A stretch of 64,000 bases of DNA, from positions 620,001 to 684,000 of the forward strand of contig JAAVTG010000554.1 in NCBI GenBank assembly GCA_011947345.1. The letters run 5' to 3'. Positions within the stretch are counted from its first letter, which is position 1. The number at the start of each line of letters is the position of its first letter. Positions 1-11,769 of this stretch are shown here, piece by piece. The translations under genes and the position numbers were made by a program. Origin of the DNA: Phytophthora quininea. Lineage: Eukaryota; Oomycota; Peronosporomycetes; Peronosporales; Peronosporaceae. The notes beneath the pieces are model-generated. The model was not told the DNA's origin. It did no database searches and saw only the letters and a list, made by a program, of their open reading frames with translations.

Positions 1-1200
1 AAACTCCAGACGTTCATAGTTTCTCCCAGGACCAACACGTCCATGACCACCACGAAAACCACGTCGAAGTAGCGCATGACAGAGGCGACGCCGGCCTTCT
101 CGCGTTGGATCCCCATCGCCATGAAGACTTGGCCGATGAAAGAGAAGAAGCCACACCCCAACACGGAGAACAGCATTTTCGCGTCCACCGGCACCCGCAG
201 CGGCTGCAAAACACTAAAGCTCAGACCCACTCCATGCCCGCACACAGACAAAGAGACTTACCACGCCAAGAACTACGAGAGTCAGGACGGAAGCACACGT
301 TCCGAACAAGAAGAAGTAGTGGATAGCAACCAGCGGGTTCACGTCCTTCAGTCGTCTTTGCAGAATGTAAACCACTGCCGAGGTCATGGAGCCTCCAATC
401 GCACAAAGAACCGCTACAACTGGCGGCTGCGCGCTGTCGGTTGAGCTCGGAAACAGGAACGCCGGTCGAGCCACGAGCATGACTCCGATAAGCGACGTAA
501 TGCCGATCATGAATTCAAATCGACCGATCGACTCTTTCAGAACGACGGCACCCTGCAGTACGAACAATCAAAACGTCAGGGACCAAATGCTGAAGGTCTA
601 AGGCGAGTGTGCGCACCAGAAAGAAGGTGAAGATCGGCGTCGTCTTGATGATGACGACGGCGTCGGCCAGGACCATTTTCGCCATGGCATAGAACTGGAG
701 GTTTAATCCGATTGTCCCCACGACGCAGCGAAGCAGCATTAGTCTTCTGTGCCCAGGCTTCAGTAACAGCATTTGTTTCTTGTAGCGCATTAGGATCTAC
801 AGGGAAACAATGTCATTAGATCACGAGTGGTGACGATTCTGACAAACACTGAGGACTTCTGTACCAGGTTGAGAACGAGTGCCACACTCATCCGCCAAAA
901 CACCGTCTCGTAGGAGGTCACTTGGTGGCTTGCGTATTTGATGCAGATGGAGGCGATGCTGAAGTTGAAGCCTGCAAACACGACGAAGGAAAGTCCCTTC
1001 ACTCGCTTGACGTTCCAGGCAGGTGGAGGCTGGTCAGATTCCAGCAGCTTCCTACTTGGTCTTCCAGTTGAATCGGTGGAGTTTTCAGGGGGTATTTCAC
1101 CGTCAGACTTGAGCAGGGGTCGATCGTCACGGGTAGCATCGATTGTGTCGCTGAGGTCTGGAGTCGAATCCGACTGATAAGGACGAACGACTGCAGACAT
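1..1200 (-). CDS. EamA/DMT-family transporter, cut by the window edge
   Basis: Predicted integral membrane carrier of the drug/metabolite transporter superfamily; the substrate cannot be read from sequence. The ATG is at 1198-1200 (minus). Exons are 865-1200, 617-796, 262-552 and 1-203, separated by GT-AG introns of 68, 64 and 58 bp; splicing at 553-616 gives the continuous string TFFLGAVVLKESIG, a classic EamA half-repeat. About 75 polar, Ser/Thr/Asp-rich residues precede the first helix (KGLSFVVFAGFNFSIASIC), followed by repeated hydrophobic helices. The last exon (LGCGFFSFIGQVFMAMGIQ, then VMRYFDVVFVVVMDVLVLGE) runs off position 1, so the C-terminus is missing. Nucleotide-sugar or triose-phosphate transporter relatives are alternatives within the superfamily. 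No frame break is seen in the part present. Confidence 0.8.
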
Positions 1201-1525
1201 CAGACGCTCTTGACTCCAAGAAACACGGAAGGCTTGCCGTTAAATTGGAGAGTGGAGACTATACTCGGCGCCGGTCTGGGGAGCAGATTGATGCCGTGTA
1301 ACGTTTATTGCCGATTCCTCGAACGTGATGGCATTTTCATTTTACTCATCGGTGCAGATATTAATACTAAGAGCCGCCAACTGCTCGTTCCGACACTGAG
1401 AAAACAACGGACCAGATCTACTCATTAGATTGATCAAGGTGCTGGTCATTCGCGCGAGCCGACGCGGCGCTTCAAGCAGATCCGACGATCTTGTCGTTCA
1501 TACACAAACTTGCCGACAAGAACGA

Positions 1526-4500
1526 ATGAGTTGGAGAAGAGTCGACTACAAAGGCAGCGATAGTGTCGACCGACTGCGTCGCATCCAGGCTCTTTGCACA
1601 GCAACAGCCAAACAGAATGACCACCTGGACGGGATTCTGATCGTCGGAGGGGTCGACAGCTTCTACTCGCAGGCGTCGCAAGCAGTCCTCAAGTACCTCT
1701 TTCTGGGAAACTCAGGCCAGGAGCTTCTCGGGGAGCAGGTGATTTCCCACGAGCACGAACGGCTAGAAGATGTGGTTTTGCTGATCGAACCACAGCGAGT
1801 CTCAGTGTTCTACTCGTCGGAGAGTGAAGCGGCGGTGAAGATCCTTCCCGTCATCTCGAAGTGGCGCCATGTTACCGAGTACGTCGTGCACGACGGGATG
1901 GAGCAGGATGAACAGGAGGACCGGAAGGTCAGCGCTTTCAAGAGTATGATGAAGAGTATCAAAAATGTTGGAATCCCTTTTGGCGTTGACAAAGTTGGCC
2001 AAAACTTACGGGACACGATGCTACCAGAGAAATGGCCATTGGTTCAATCGTACGGACTGGAAGGTGGCGAATCCTCCGGCAAAGGGTTCTTCACAATGAA
2101 TCACCAAGTTATCAATGTCTCCAGTGAGTTGATGGACGTCATGACTCAGCTGGATGACTTCAGTGCCAAGAGAATTGTCCAAGAGAGTCAGCCATTCCTG
2201 GCTCACCATTTCGACGAGTTCCTATTGAAACTCGACCACGCTGAGTCGCCGGAAGCTCGCAGCGCCAAGGCCGAGACGGATATGGGCGAAGACTTGCTGA
2301 GTTTCTACGAGTTTGGGACCATGCAGTACAGTTCTCGAGGTTTGAAGACAGTAGCGAAGAGAGGCAGTCGGGTGTTGTTCGGGACGAGAACCAGCTCCTT
2401 GGCTCAGAAATCGTCGTCTTCAGCATTTCTTGCGAATTCGGGCGTCAACGGTATTGCTGCCACCCACATGGCTGTGCAGGCGGAAGACCCTTTTACGGGC
2501 GTGAGGTTTGCCCGCACCTATTTCATGTCGTCAGGCAAAGTCTGCAGGAGAGTGGTGGACGAAGACGCGTTGGTTTCTTCTCCGGCTAAAGCAGAAATCA
2601 AAAGCGGGAAAAGCACGATGAAGGACACTCAAACGCTGGTGGAACTATATGCGCTTCTTCTCAGAGTCTTCAGGAGCGCAGTGGATGAACTCGTTCGAGA
2701 GTGCACAGACAGTGGATCGAGGTCCCTTGAAAAGTGCGTCGATTTGGCGCAGGCTGCTGCTATCGTCGCTGTGAAGACAATGAACAAGGATGGCTCGAAA
2801 CTACCGGTTGAGTTCATTGATAACCAGCTACACCTCTCGGCAGAAGTCGTGGACGCTCGTGGACAGCCGATCGATTCTTTAACTCAAGGTAAAGAAGATC
2901 TTTTATTCATTGACCAGTAATTGAGGACTAACATATAGCTCTTTCGTTGCAGATTGGTGTTTGCTGTATTGCTCCATTGATCTGGCAAATATTCCTAGTG
3001 ATGCCAATCCATCGCTGTCACTGGGATCACTAGTCGTAGGCGACACTTTCCTATTTCGTGGTCACAGTGGCGATCACAACGCGCTGTCCGTGACGAAAAC
3101 ATTCGCCAACTTTCGCTCGTGGGTGCAACCTGGCGAAGAAGCTGCGGCAATCGATCGGCTGATGTGTACGCTCCAATCCGAATTCATGCTGCAAAGCCGC
3201 TCACTTCGGCTAGGGAAAGTGATTTCCCTCTTGATGCAGACATTGAGTCTGGCGACGAAGCAGAGGCATCTCAAGCGGCTCTCTCTTCAAAGGCGACACT
3301 GCTCATAGAGAGCGATTTGCTGCCGATTCTCCACGGTAGTTGGAATGTTTTCACAGGCGGCTTTGTGTTCAAGACGCCGCATTTCAACCCGATTGTGGTG
3401 TCTATTGAACGGAATGTGGCGAGTTTAACGATCCTCCCGTCGATGTATGAGGAGCTGATGCTGCTGAAGCTGGTGCTGAAGGAAGACCCGTACAATAACT
3501 CGAACCCGGTACGTTGATAAATGGCGATATTAATCGCATAACAAGTGAGACTAATACTGTATATTGGTAGGTCTCAGAGGTACTTCCTTTCCGCTTGGAG
3601 TCGCAATCTCTTTACGTTCCAATGCAGTCAGGAACTCGTTTTCAAGACGAAGTCTTTCGTGCATTGGAAGAGTGGAAATCCACTGCAATAGCGTTGAGTA
3701 TCCCCATATATCGTGCGAGTGATCTGAGCGAGCAATTTGACGGGGAGACTCCTCGCAATGGAAACAGCGCTAGCTTTGACGTTCCTGCCCTCGTTAAGAA
3801 TGCATGTGACGGTTTAATGTTCAACCAACAGTTCACGGGTCGAGATGCGCGTACGATCGAGTCGTTTTTCCCGAAAGACTTCATCCCAAAGGACCCTGGA
3901 GCGTCAACGAATCTACCGAAACCCAACACCGAAGACCTCAGCAAGTTGAGTGTTCCAATCACCATCGTGCTTGGCATCCCAGGAAGTGGGGCGCTGGCCA
4001 TGTCGAACTCAATTTGCAAGATCTCAGCCTCTAGTTTCGAATGGACGGAGGTCGACGTAGATCTTCGCGACTTGGTAGAGTCCAATCAGCTGCCTGCAGA
4101 GTCATCGGCGTTTGTCGAGGTATTGGAGAGAGTGACAAGAGCGCTGAACAGGATCAAATCGAACGCCAAGGCGATGAAGTTGCCACCTCGAATGATGCTC
4201 ACAGTCGTAGGATATGTCGATCCCATTACAGTCGTGTCGGCAATTCGACGGGTCTCTTACGATGGACCACTGGCGACCAAACTTTGTGCTGTGATCAACT
4301 GCGTGAGTGCTACAAACATCTACTTGCCGGACCCTCTGGAGGCCCAAGCGCCATTTCCGAAGGTGTTCGATCAAATGACGGCCGGGTTTGTGACGCACAT
4401 CGTTTTGACAAGCACCACGGACATTGCGCCAGGAATTCTTCAACGACTGCGTTTCCACATGGAGCAGGCGAATCCTTTTGCAGATGTGATGGTTCTTTCG

Positions 4501-5471
4501 CGAGATGTATTTGAAGGCCCTCTCACACCACTTTTGGTCGTTGATCGCTTTGAAAGCGCTTACTACAAGCAGTACCGGGACTACCATTTTCCTGGCTGGG
4601 ACCATGCTACTGGCAAAGACGCTCAGTCTTGTAAGGCTCAATATGTGGCCGAGTTGGATCCTGCCCACGCTCCCGTGACGTATCGTTTTGAAATCGTCCC
4701 AGGAATGGACAGGCCCAAGTTCTCGTTCCTAATTGCGAAGACATTAACTCCGTACGCGGCGCAGACCAAGTCGATGGACAAAATCTACCCACTCAACAGC
4801 AGCACAGCAAAGGGGATTCGCATCGCTCAGTCGATCGCAGTGGAAAAAGTGCGTCCGGATGCAGCCAATTCACATGCTGAAGAAGCTTTCTCGAACGGCC
4901 AGTCGAGATCGTGTTGGTGCGTTGAAGGACAAGTTGTCTTCAATGACGAACCGAATTCTGTGTACGAGTATCGCTCGTCAGGGACGTTGGCGCGACTTTG
5001 GCTCGCATCGGAGCAGCCAGACAGCAAAGCCAACCAAATGCCGTCTTTGGAGCTGAAAATTACTGGCCAAGGTTTGAACGGAGTGAAGCTTCGTGAACTC
5101 CTTCTCAACTGCTATGCTCATGCGGAGGCCTCGCCCAACCAAGTACGCTCGAAGGCTTCGGTCACTTTGGAGGAGAAGCGAGAGATCCAACGCAAACACG
5201 TACGTATTTCGTTGAAGATAGACGCGATTGTACTTGTTGTTGACGGTTCTTTTTATTCGTGTTATAGGCGATGGATCCGCTGCCGGACGGGTATTTGTTT
5301 GATGGCACCAACTACGTCGACTTTTTCGGCGGTCGGTACGAGTTCCATCCATGCATCTCCCAATTCATCGACGAGTACATCAAGACAGCGAACGATGACA
5401 GGAAGGCTACCAACTTGAAAGCCTCGGAAGAGCGGGCATCGCAGCAATCGTTTGTCAAGCAGCTTTCGTAG
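1526..5471 (+). CDS. Large conserved protein, possible DAAF9 (C20orf194) homologue
   Basis: Exons are 1526-2888, 2953-3508, 3571-5199 and 5268-5471 with GT-AG introns of 62-68 bp. The open frame extends upstream of 1526, but the first ATG is 1526-1528 (MSWRRVDYKGSDSV). The frame drops by one near 3210 (run GGGAAAG, LGK to SDFPLDADIE). Restoring one base makes the exon sum 3,753 nt, about 1,250 residues, similar to the roughly 1,180 residues of human DAAF9. The N-terminal pattern LDGILIVGGVDSFYS followed by a conserved acidic/hydrophobic block resembles that family, which in animals binds ARL3 and takes part in axonemal dynein assembly; that would suit an organism with flagellate zoospores. 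There is no transmembrane segment and no catalytic motif I can name. The family call rests on recollection of the N-terminus and is tentative; the gene itself is solid. Confidence 0.6.
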
Positions 5472-5508
5472 TTTAGCTGCGTAGTATTCCTACCTTTGTC
5501 CAAGGCAT

Positions 5509-6910
5509 TTAAAACTCTGCAAAGTATTTGGCGTTGTCCTCTGGGTCGATACTCTCTGCGCTTGAACTGCTTGCGGCGGAACCGTTTTGTGGTGGAGTGC
5601 GAACTCGCGCTGAATTGAAGTCTGAACGAGCATTATACGGCACAGGAAACATTTTTCTTGTTTTCAGCAGCTCCCAATCGACATCGCTGAACCAAGCCTG
5701 ATGCATCACCTGTTTACAGAAGCGCTCACCAGTTAAACTCTGACTTCCGCGTTAGAAGGTGCTTTGAGTAGTCCTACCTCAGTAGAACCTTTGCATCCTA
5801 TACGGTGGTTCGGAGTGGTTTTCAACAACCCCTGTATTCACACAAACTCGTAAGGATTTAAGCAAATTAATTGAAAAAAAAAAAACCTTAGCAGAGCCTT
5901 GAGATCAGCACTGAAATCGCAGGATTCCCCAAACAAACTCCCTTCGTCATCCTGGAACAGAGCATTTGCAGCCGCCTCAATCCCTTGGAAATATCCCTCA
6001 AGTGGGCGACCTTGAGGACACTGATACTCCCATGGTGGCCGACCAGCCACCATTTCGAAGATCACTACTCCGAGACTCCTATACGAGGATCCAGTAAGCA
6101 TAAAATCAGCGTATTCGAATGGAATGGGAGATATACGCACCACCAGTCACCCGCAAACCCACAGGGCTTACGTAGGAAGATCTCTGGTGCCATGACGTAG
6201 TGCGTTCCACACACAGATTGTGTGCGCTCTGAAAGCGATGGCTTTTCGTCCGAATGCATCCTTTTCGCCAACCCAAAGTCAATTACCTTCGCGAACCCTG
6301 CCTGGTCCACCAACACATTTCCGCTCTTGAAGTCTCGGTGGATGTATCCTTGTGCGTGGAGAACTCCCAGTGCCAGCACCAGCTGCGCCGCAAAAATTTG
6401 GCCACTTTTTCAGGGAACTTCCCCGTGTCCCTGTACTTCCACACACACTCGTACAGCGGCCGTCCTTCGATGTGTTCTTGCAATAAAGCGACTTCCTCTT
6501 CCGTCTCAAACGTCTCAAATCCCCTACAGAGAAACGGACTCTTCACTTCCTGCAGGATAAACTGTTCGGCTTCCAGTCTCTGTTGCTGCTGCGGAGTCGC
6601 CACCTTCGACCTCGAAACTCGCTTCAGAGCTGTCCCCGTCGGCACCCAACAGCATACGCGAGTAAACACATGAGTTGTATGAATTACCGGCGCGAAAGCA
6701 CTGTGTGGCAAGCGTTTACCGAAAAGATCTCCCGACTTCTTGTGTCGACAAAGATACACGCTGCCAATACCAATAGGATTTTTGTCCTTAGTCATTAGAA
6801 TTGGTGTCTGCGCAATTGGGTGCCATTAAGATATTAAGGGACTAAGCGTAATACTCGTACCTGGCGTATCCTCCACGCCCAAGGAGCTGGAGCTGCTCCA
6901 AGTCCTCCAT
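5509..6910 (-). CDS. AGC-family protein kinase, PKA catalytic-subunit-like (two frame breaks)
   Basis: Ser/Thr kinase. ATG at 6908-6910; exons 6861-6910, 6720-6760, 6141-6629, 5887-6078, 5778-5831 and 5509-5709. Visible motifs: glycine loop LGRGGYAS (completed by splicing), ALKRVSRSK with the ATP-binding Lys, HRDFKSGNVLVD catalytic loop, DFGLAKR, and activation segment RTQSVCGTHYVMAPEI with the PKA-type CGT. The AGC tail (HQAWFSDVDWELL) ends exactly in FAEF, matching the C-terminal FxxF hydrophobic motif of PKA. The frame breaks twice, each short by one base at a homopolymer: T5 (plus 6392-6396) inside the conserved KFFAAQLVLAL helix, and the acceptor-side G run near 5829-5832. With both restored the coding length is 1,029 nt, 342 residues, the usual size of a PKA catalytic subunit. 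PKG or another AGC subfamily remains possible because no regulatory domain is present. Confidence 0.82.
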
Positions 6911-6989
6911 GCTTCAGACGATTCAAGATACTGTTTAGTTTGTATTTTCTGATTGGCCGGCTAAAATAGCATTTTTGAATTTGAACACG

Positions 6990-8029
6990 ATGGCGGCGAT
7001 GAGAGGCCGCATGCGCAAGGAGATCGCCATGCTGGAGAGCGACCCGCCCTTCGGTGCGTACAAAAATATTGCAGCATGTAGTAGACGTGCATGAGTATCT
7101 ACTGACGAGGCTTCGCGCTGTCTGGGTCTGCAGGCGTCAGCGCGTGGCCCAAAGACGACAAAATTGACCAACTGGAAGCCCGTACGACCAGCAACTTTTC
7201 ATTTTACGTTTAAATGCCTAAATATTTGTTATTTATGCTATCGGCAAACAGAAATCTTAGGTCCTGACGGCTCTCCGTACGAAAAGGGAGTGTTCCAGCT
7301 GGAGATCGAGGTCCCGGAGAGGTAGAGAAGGCGGCTACAAGTATTTGGGTCTCTTTTATTGATGTTGCAATGCGATAGATACCCGTTTGAGCCGCCAAAG
7401 TGCGCTTCGTCACGCCCATTTACCACCCAAACATTGATGATGCAGGGCGAATCTGTCTGGACACGCTGAAGATGCAGCCGAAGGTTGACTTCGGAAGGTT
7501 CTGTATCCTGCAGTTGGTATATTGATTTACGTATCCGTGTAGGGATCGTGGCTGCCATCGGTCAACATCAGCACGTTGTTGACAACAATCCGACTGCTCA
7601 TGGCCGAGCCCAATGCTGACGATGGCTTGATGCCGGAAATTGTACGATGGTGATAGCGATTCAACGGAATTTGTACCGCTCGTCTTACAATTGTGTTGCC
7701 TTGTGCAGGCTGACATTTTCAAGCACGACCGTGAGCAGTTCAACCGGAAGGCGGCAGAAATGACAGCTCAGCATGCCAGCACGACGCAAACGCATGCAGC
7801 TAAGGCGGACAATACGGAGGCCAGTAGTACTATTGAGGCTGCGGAAGATGGTGAAGACACTGATCCTCCCACCCAAGCAACCGAGGGCCCGTCGCAGCAG
7901 GCCGATGTAGCCTCTTCAGACGACTCGTTCAGTGACGGAGGTTCTTCCAGTGAAGATGAAAGTGGCGACAGCGAGGACGACGATAATGCAAGCAGAAACT
8001 CACCGAATAAGCGTCAACGCCAGGTGTAG
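6990..8029 (+). CDS. UBE2T: Ubiquitin-conjugating enzyme E2, UBE2T type, with acidic tail
   Basis: E2 enzyme; UBE2T is the E2 of the Fanconi anaemia pathway, monoubiquitinating FANCD2/FANCI with FANCL. Six exons: 6990-7053, 7134-7181, 7252-7321, 7379-7483, 7543-7641, 7709-8029. Splicing gives [44 protein letters not shown] with the active-site Cys, [19 protein letters not shown] and [11 protein letters not shown], which track human UBE2T almost block by block. One base is missing at 7397-7400 (PPKVRFVTP is interrupted). Restoring it makes the sum 708 nt, 235 residues. Beyond the ~150-residue UBC core is a tail of about 85 residues rich in Ser, Asp and Glu ending KRQRQV; human UBE2T has only a short tail. 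The gene starts 80 bp from the divergent kinase gene, so the two probably share a promoter region. Confidence 0.88.
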
Positions 8030-8815
8030 ACAGGCCCAGCTACTTCCCGCGGCTGTGGTTACTCCCACGTAATGCAATTTTTAAATGTGCACTCAATATT
8101 TTCGTGTTTACCCTGACGAATCCGTTTTGGTGGCGTCTTGAGCGAAGTTAAACTGGAGCAGTTGGCAGAATTAGCAATGGGGGAGCTGGTCAAGGGAGTT
8201 GCCGTGCCCGAGGCTTTCCGGACGAGTCGCTCGTACCTGTGGAGATGCAGGTAGACTTTCAAGAACGTGTGGGCGCGACTTGACGTGCTTCCCACTTTGG
8301 CTCAGCCTCTGTTCATTAAAAGTCGAGTTGGTCACCATACAAAACACGCCATCAAGCGCGCACGAGTTGGCGCTGTACCTTGCCCATTTGAACATTGCCA
8401 ATGTTTTCCTCCTTGGGTGTCGGGGTGTAGTCGAGTGGTTGAAGCGTAGCAGGCACTTCACGTTTTGACGGCTGCATCGCCTTGTCACTCTTCCACTTGG
8501 CGCTGACATTGCTTCCTGCCATGTTGGTACCCAAACTCCACCCAGTGCTCCCTTGTCTCTGACGATTCTTGATGTCACTGAAGCGCCCGAGTTTTCATCA
8601 CCCCGAGCTCAAAATGTGAAGCGATGGCGCCGTTCTGCTTACCCATAACGACCTTATTCCCTACACCACTATCGTGTCTTACCGGGGTAAGATGCCTGGA
8701 CGCTGAAAAATAGCTACTACACCAACTCTAAAGATTGCATTTATTAAAGAAGTTCTTAGTGTTGCCGCAGCCAGGCGAATTTAAAAGTGTAGTCGTATCC
8801 TACAGCAGTAGCAGG
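8030..8815. other. Intergenic; possible degraded coding fragment on the plus strand
   Basis: No complete gene is visible. Protein-like strings occur on the plus strand in three different frames: VKLEQLAELAMGELVKG near 8145-8210, PDESLVPVEMQVDFQERV near 8218-8273, and ELALYLAHLNIANVFLLGC near 8360-8422. Two or more frame changes and in-frame stops separate them. They may be remnants of a gene, a gene damaged by the base-call errors seen elsewhere, or chance. I do not recognise a family. Confidence 0.2.
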
Positions 8816-10494
8816 TCAGTTCTTCGTTGCCGTCGGAGCATAGCTAACTCTCTTACCGAAATGCTGAAGTGAAGTCTGTACATTGTAAAACACCCAAAAG
8901 ATAATGGACATGTGCACGTCGACCCAGTGGGTTTGCAAAACGAAAGCTAGCTGGCGCACAACCGAAAATCGCATCCGATACCACAGCACCACGTTTAGTA
9001 CGAGCAGCGACAGAAGCTGCAGTGCAGTGTAGAGCATTACGTTGAACAGCGTCTTGCGGAAACGCGAGTCATCCATTGTAGCGATTTGCTCGTAATACGC
9101 TCGGTTCGGCAGGTGATACATCGCCACCAAATACATCGCTGCAGCAAAACATAACGGGGAATACGTCGTCAATACCATACAAAATACATGTCCTTGCCAA
9201 ACTCACAGAAGATAAATGGCACGATGACTTCCACGAAATTGAGCAGAACGACAAACTCGGTGATATACAGCACCCGACGCATTTCTTCCATGTACTGAAC
9301 TTGGGGACTTCGAGTCGCAGAAATCTTGCGATTGCGATTTCGCGAGCTACCCAATTTCACATTGCTACTCGATTTCAACCTCGAGCCTTCAGTGTTGAAG
9401 GTCACGGTTTTCAACGGCTGCACCGTAGACGATTGCCTCGCAAGTGTCGTCATCCAAACCTCTGTCGGTGCTAGAAGGAGTGATTCGACTGAAGGACCCA
9501 TACGCTGGTGGTGGTTGATGATGTCATGCGCAAGGTAGAAATCGGATTTCACTCGTTCTTGGCTCTTGTCGGTCGAAGATTTCCCGTCAATCTGCTTCCG
9601 TAGCAGTTTTAATCGCCGAGCGATGCGTTCGATGTCAACAAGCGACACGCTCATCTGCACTGCGTCGATCACCATTAACCCGATCGTCGTGTGCATTGAC
9701 GGAGTGTTCTGCGCGCAATAGGACACGAAGAGCGCGCTAAAGACCTCGACATTGATCGTCACGTATATCGGCACCTCATCGCTCATGTGCTTCACGATCC
9801 GAGACATCAAGTGGCGAAACACGAGTTTCATCACTGGCAGAAGCATTGCAAACGCCGGTTTACCTTTGGCAGGGATCGAAGTGAAGGCATAGAAGTAGGC
9901 TGGGTAAATAATCACAAGAGCTTCTTGACATCGATTGAGTTGCAGCAAACTCGACAGCAGAGACCGCGTGGCTGGATCACCACGAGCGTTTTTGATCCAG
10001 ACCACAAGAGGCAACGCGTAGAAGGAGAGCCAGATCGGAGACACCGTGATGATACTAAATGGCAATGGGAAGCCAATAGCGAGGGTGAGTCCGTACATTG
10101 CGCTCACAGTGAGCGCCGAGACAGCAACACTGAGGCTGAAGATTTTTGTGTTTGACAGCGGAGCTGGCGGGACGATGCGCTTGAACTGGATGTAGACGGC
10201 CATACTCGCGATCCAGAAGGCAATGAACGCTCGCGCGAAAAAGCGGTGACTGACTGCGAGTCCATCGGCAACTGGACGCAAGTGCATCGAGTCAACTGCC
10301 GTGATAATCACCAGGCACGGCATCGGCGTGATCAGCAAGACTAGCAACACCTGGAGGTTGCTGGTTTCGGAGCTGTAGCGAAGCAGGTTCAGGACGCGCT
10401 GGGTCGAGTAGGATCCTTGGAGCTCCACTTGGGCTCCTCTCTGCAGCACGACAAACTTCGCCTTGACAAACGCACCGACATCGTGAACTTGCAT
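8816..10494 (-). CDS. Multi-pass membrane protein of unknown function
   Basis: Two exons, 9207-10494 and 8816-9138, joined by a GT-AG intron (9139-9206). The sum is 1,611 nt, 536 residues, with no frame break. At least eight hydrophobic segments are visible, e.g. LQVLLVLLITPMPCLVIITA, IAFWIASMAVYIQF, IFSLSVAVSALTVSAMYGL, VMLYTALQLLSLLVLNVVLW. A basic Ser/Arg-rich loop (residues ~370-415, containing SSRNRNRKISATRSPQ) probably faces the cytoplasm. The junction reads PFIFSMYLVAMYHLPNRAYY. I recognise the general look of oomycete-expanded transmembrane proteins but no named family or catalytic motif. The ATG at 10492-10494 is the first after an in-frame stop, yet a short upstream exon (acceptor TTTTAG near 10533) cannot be excluded. 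Confidence 0.7.
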
Positions 10495-10631
10495 CGTGTT
10501 GAAGGGTCCACTTAGACAGTCCTTGCTAAAATAAGAGAGAGCTCAACATCGCCGACGGCGTCTTGAACCACGCCAGCAAATTCATCGACAAAGTTTCACA
10601 CAAACGAGAGATGCCAGTGTTAAAAAGCTTT

Positions 10632-11483
10632 CTATGGGGCTGCAGCTAATCGCTTACCCGGACGAAAGGTACGAAAGACTTTATCCCACAAGGAAAACCG
10701 CTTGGCGAAGTTCCATCGTGGGTGCGTGTGGTGCAAGTCGTGGTCATGCACCTGCAGACAGATCTGCGTGAGGTTGTTGAGCAGCGGCATCTGTGGAAAC
10801 GAGAAGCCCTTGATGTCCAAACCGGAATGACCCGCCACTTCGACGTAGGTTTTGTAGGCGAAGAGCAGGTGCAGTTGGAGCGCGGAGAACGGGACGCCAA
10901 GACTCCACGCCAGGCAGAACGGCAGCACGTTGGTCAGACACAAGTCCACTCCGTCCTGCTCGTAGGTCGACAAGGGAGACGGGTGGCGGTGCCAGTGGTG
11001 GCGCTTGTGCACGTTCCGGTAGAGCCACGAGCTGTAGTGGCAGATCCAGTGCATGGCGAAGTGGAAGAAATCGAAGACCAGCTCGAACAGCAGTGACTTG
11101 GGGACGAAGGCGGCGAACTCTGAGGCGAACCAGCGCCAGTCGACGGCGTCTTGCGTGGGAGTTGCAGTCTGCTCGGCGAACCAGAAGGAGACGCACTCGG
11201 TGGGCACCACGAGGCACGAAATGCGCAGGTAGATGGTGCGGACTTGGGCGGTGGTAAGCTGCGCGCGCTTCTCCCCGTCGATCTGCGGCTTCTTGGTGGC
11301 GATCCACTCGAACCACCGCAGCATCGCCAGAATGCGCAGCAGACTCACAAAGTAGACGACGGACGTTGTGTGGGACGCGTCATGGGCTTGTGACACCAAG
11401 ACGAAGCTGCCGCAGCCCACGCTGCAGATGAAGGCGTTGATGAAAACGTAGTACTTGCAGCGGCGCAGGACGAGCTGCAGCAT
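10632..11483 (-). CDS. Fatty acid hydroxylase / sterol desaturase superfamily membrane protein
   Basis: Single open frame of 283 residues from the ATG at 11481-11483; the frame is open further upstream without another ATG. Membrane di-iron oxygenase of the ER. The three histidine clusters are present in order: HFAMH (HxxxH), HKRHHWHRH (HxxHH) and HDHDLHHTHP, with hydrophobic helices between them. The spacing fits the superfamily that includes C4-methyl sterol oxidase, C5-desaturase and alkylglycerol monooxygenase-type enzymes. It is not the ERG3 type seen twice later in this window: it lacks the FASHSFHPVDG block. Substrate unknown. It is transcribed divergently from the Atg9 gene, with about 290 bp between the starts. 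Confidence 0.8.
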   Translation of the reverse strand: MLQLVLRRCKYYVFINAFICSVGCGSFVLVSQAHDASHTTSVVYFVSLLRILAMLRWFEWIATKKPQIDGEKRAQLTTAQVRTIYLRISCLVVPTECVSFWFAEQTATPTQDAVDWRWFASEFAAFVPKSLLFELVFDFFHFAMHWICHYSSWLYRNVHKRHHWHRHPSPLSTYEQDGVDLCLTNVLPFCLAWSLGVPFSALQLHLLFAYKTYVEVAGHSGLDIKGFSFPQMPLLNNLTQICLQVHDHDLHHTHPRWNFAKRFSLWDKVFRTFRPGKRLAAAP

Positions 11484-11769
11484 GTTGCAGCGGTTGGATG
11501 GACGATTGCAAAGTAAGGCAAATGACCAGCACAATCACACAGGATGGGTAATGCAGCGCGTCACGAATGCGGACTTAGTGACGTCGCATGACGTAAAGTA
11601 CGTATTATTCTTTAGGTGCGTACTCTGAGAATCCTCTTGCTCGCGCGACCTCCTGCTTCTCGAGCTTCCTCGCGCCTCCACGCCCGTCGCTGCCTCCCAC
11701 CCGACCAGTGCATCTTGCTCCCCATCGTTTCCTCTATCTGCCAGCACCAAGACCGTCCCCATTGTCGCC

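Noticed and set aside
5868..5886. Poly-A/T tract as a retroposed mRNA tail
   Set aside because: It lies just inside the 5' end of a kinase intron, next to the donor site, and flanking sequence is ordinary intron.
6392..6396. Programmed ribosomal frameshift at a T5 run in the kinase
   Set aside because: The same kind of one-base shortfall occurs at unrelated runs in most genes, without a slippery heptamer or conserved pseudoknot; assembly error explains all of them.
8415..8460. GTAGTCGAGTGGTTGAAGC string resembling a Ser/Leu tRNA 5' half
   Set aside because: No anticodon stem, no GGTTCGA T-arm and no matching acceptor stem downstream.
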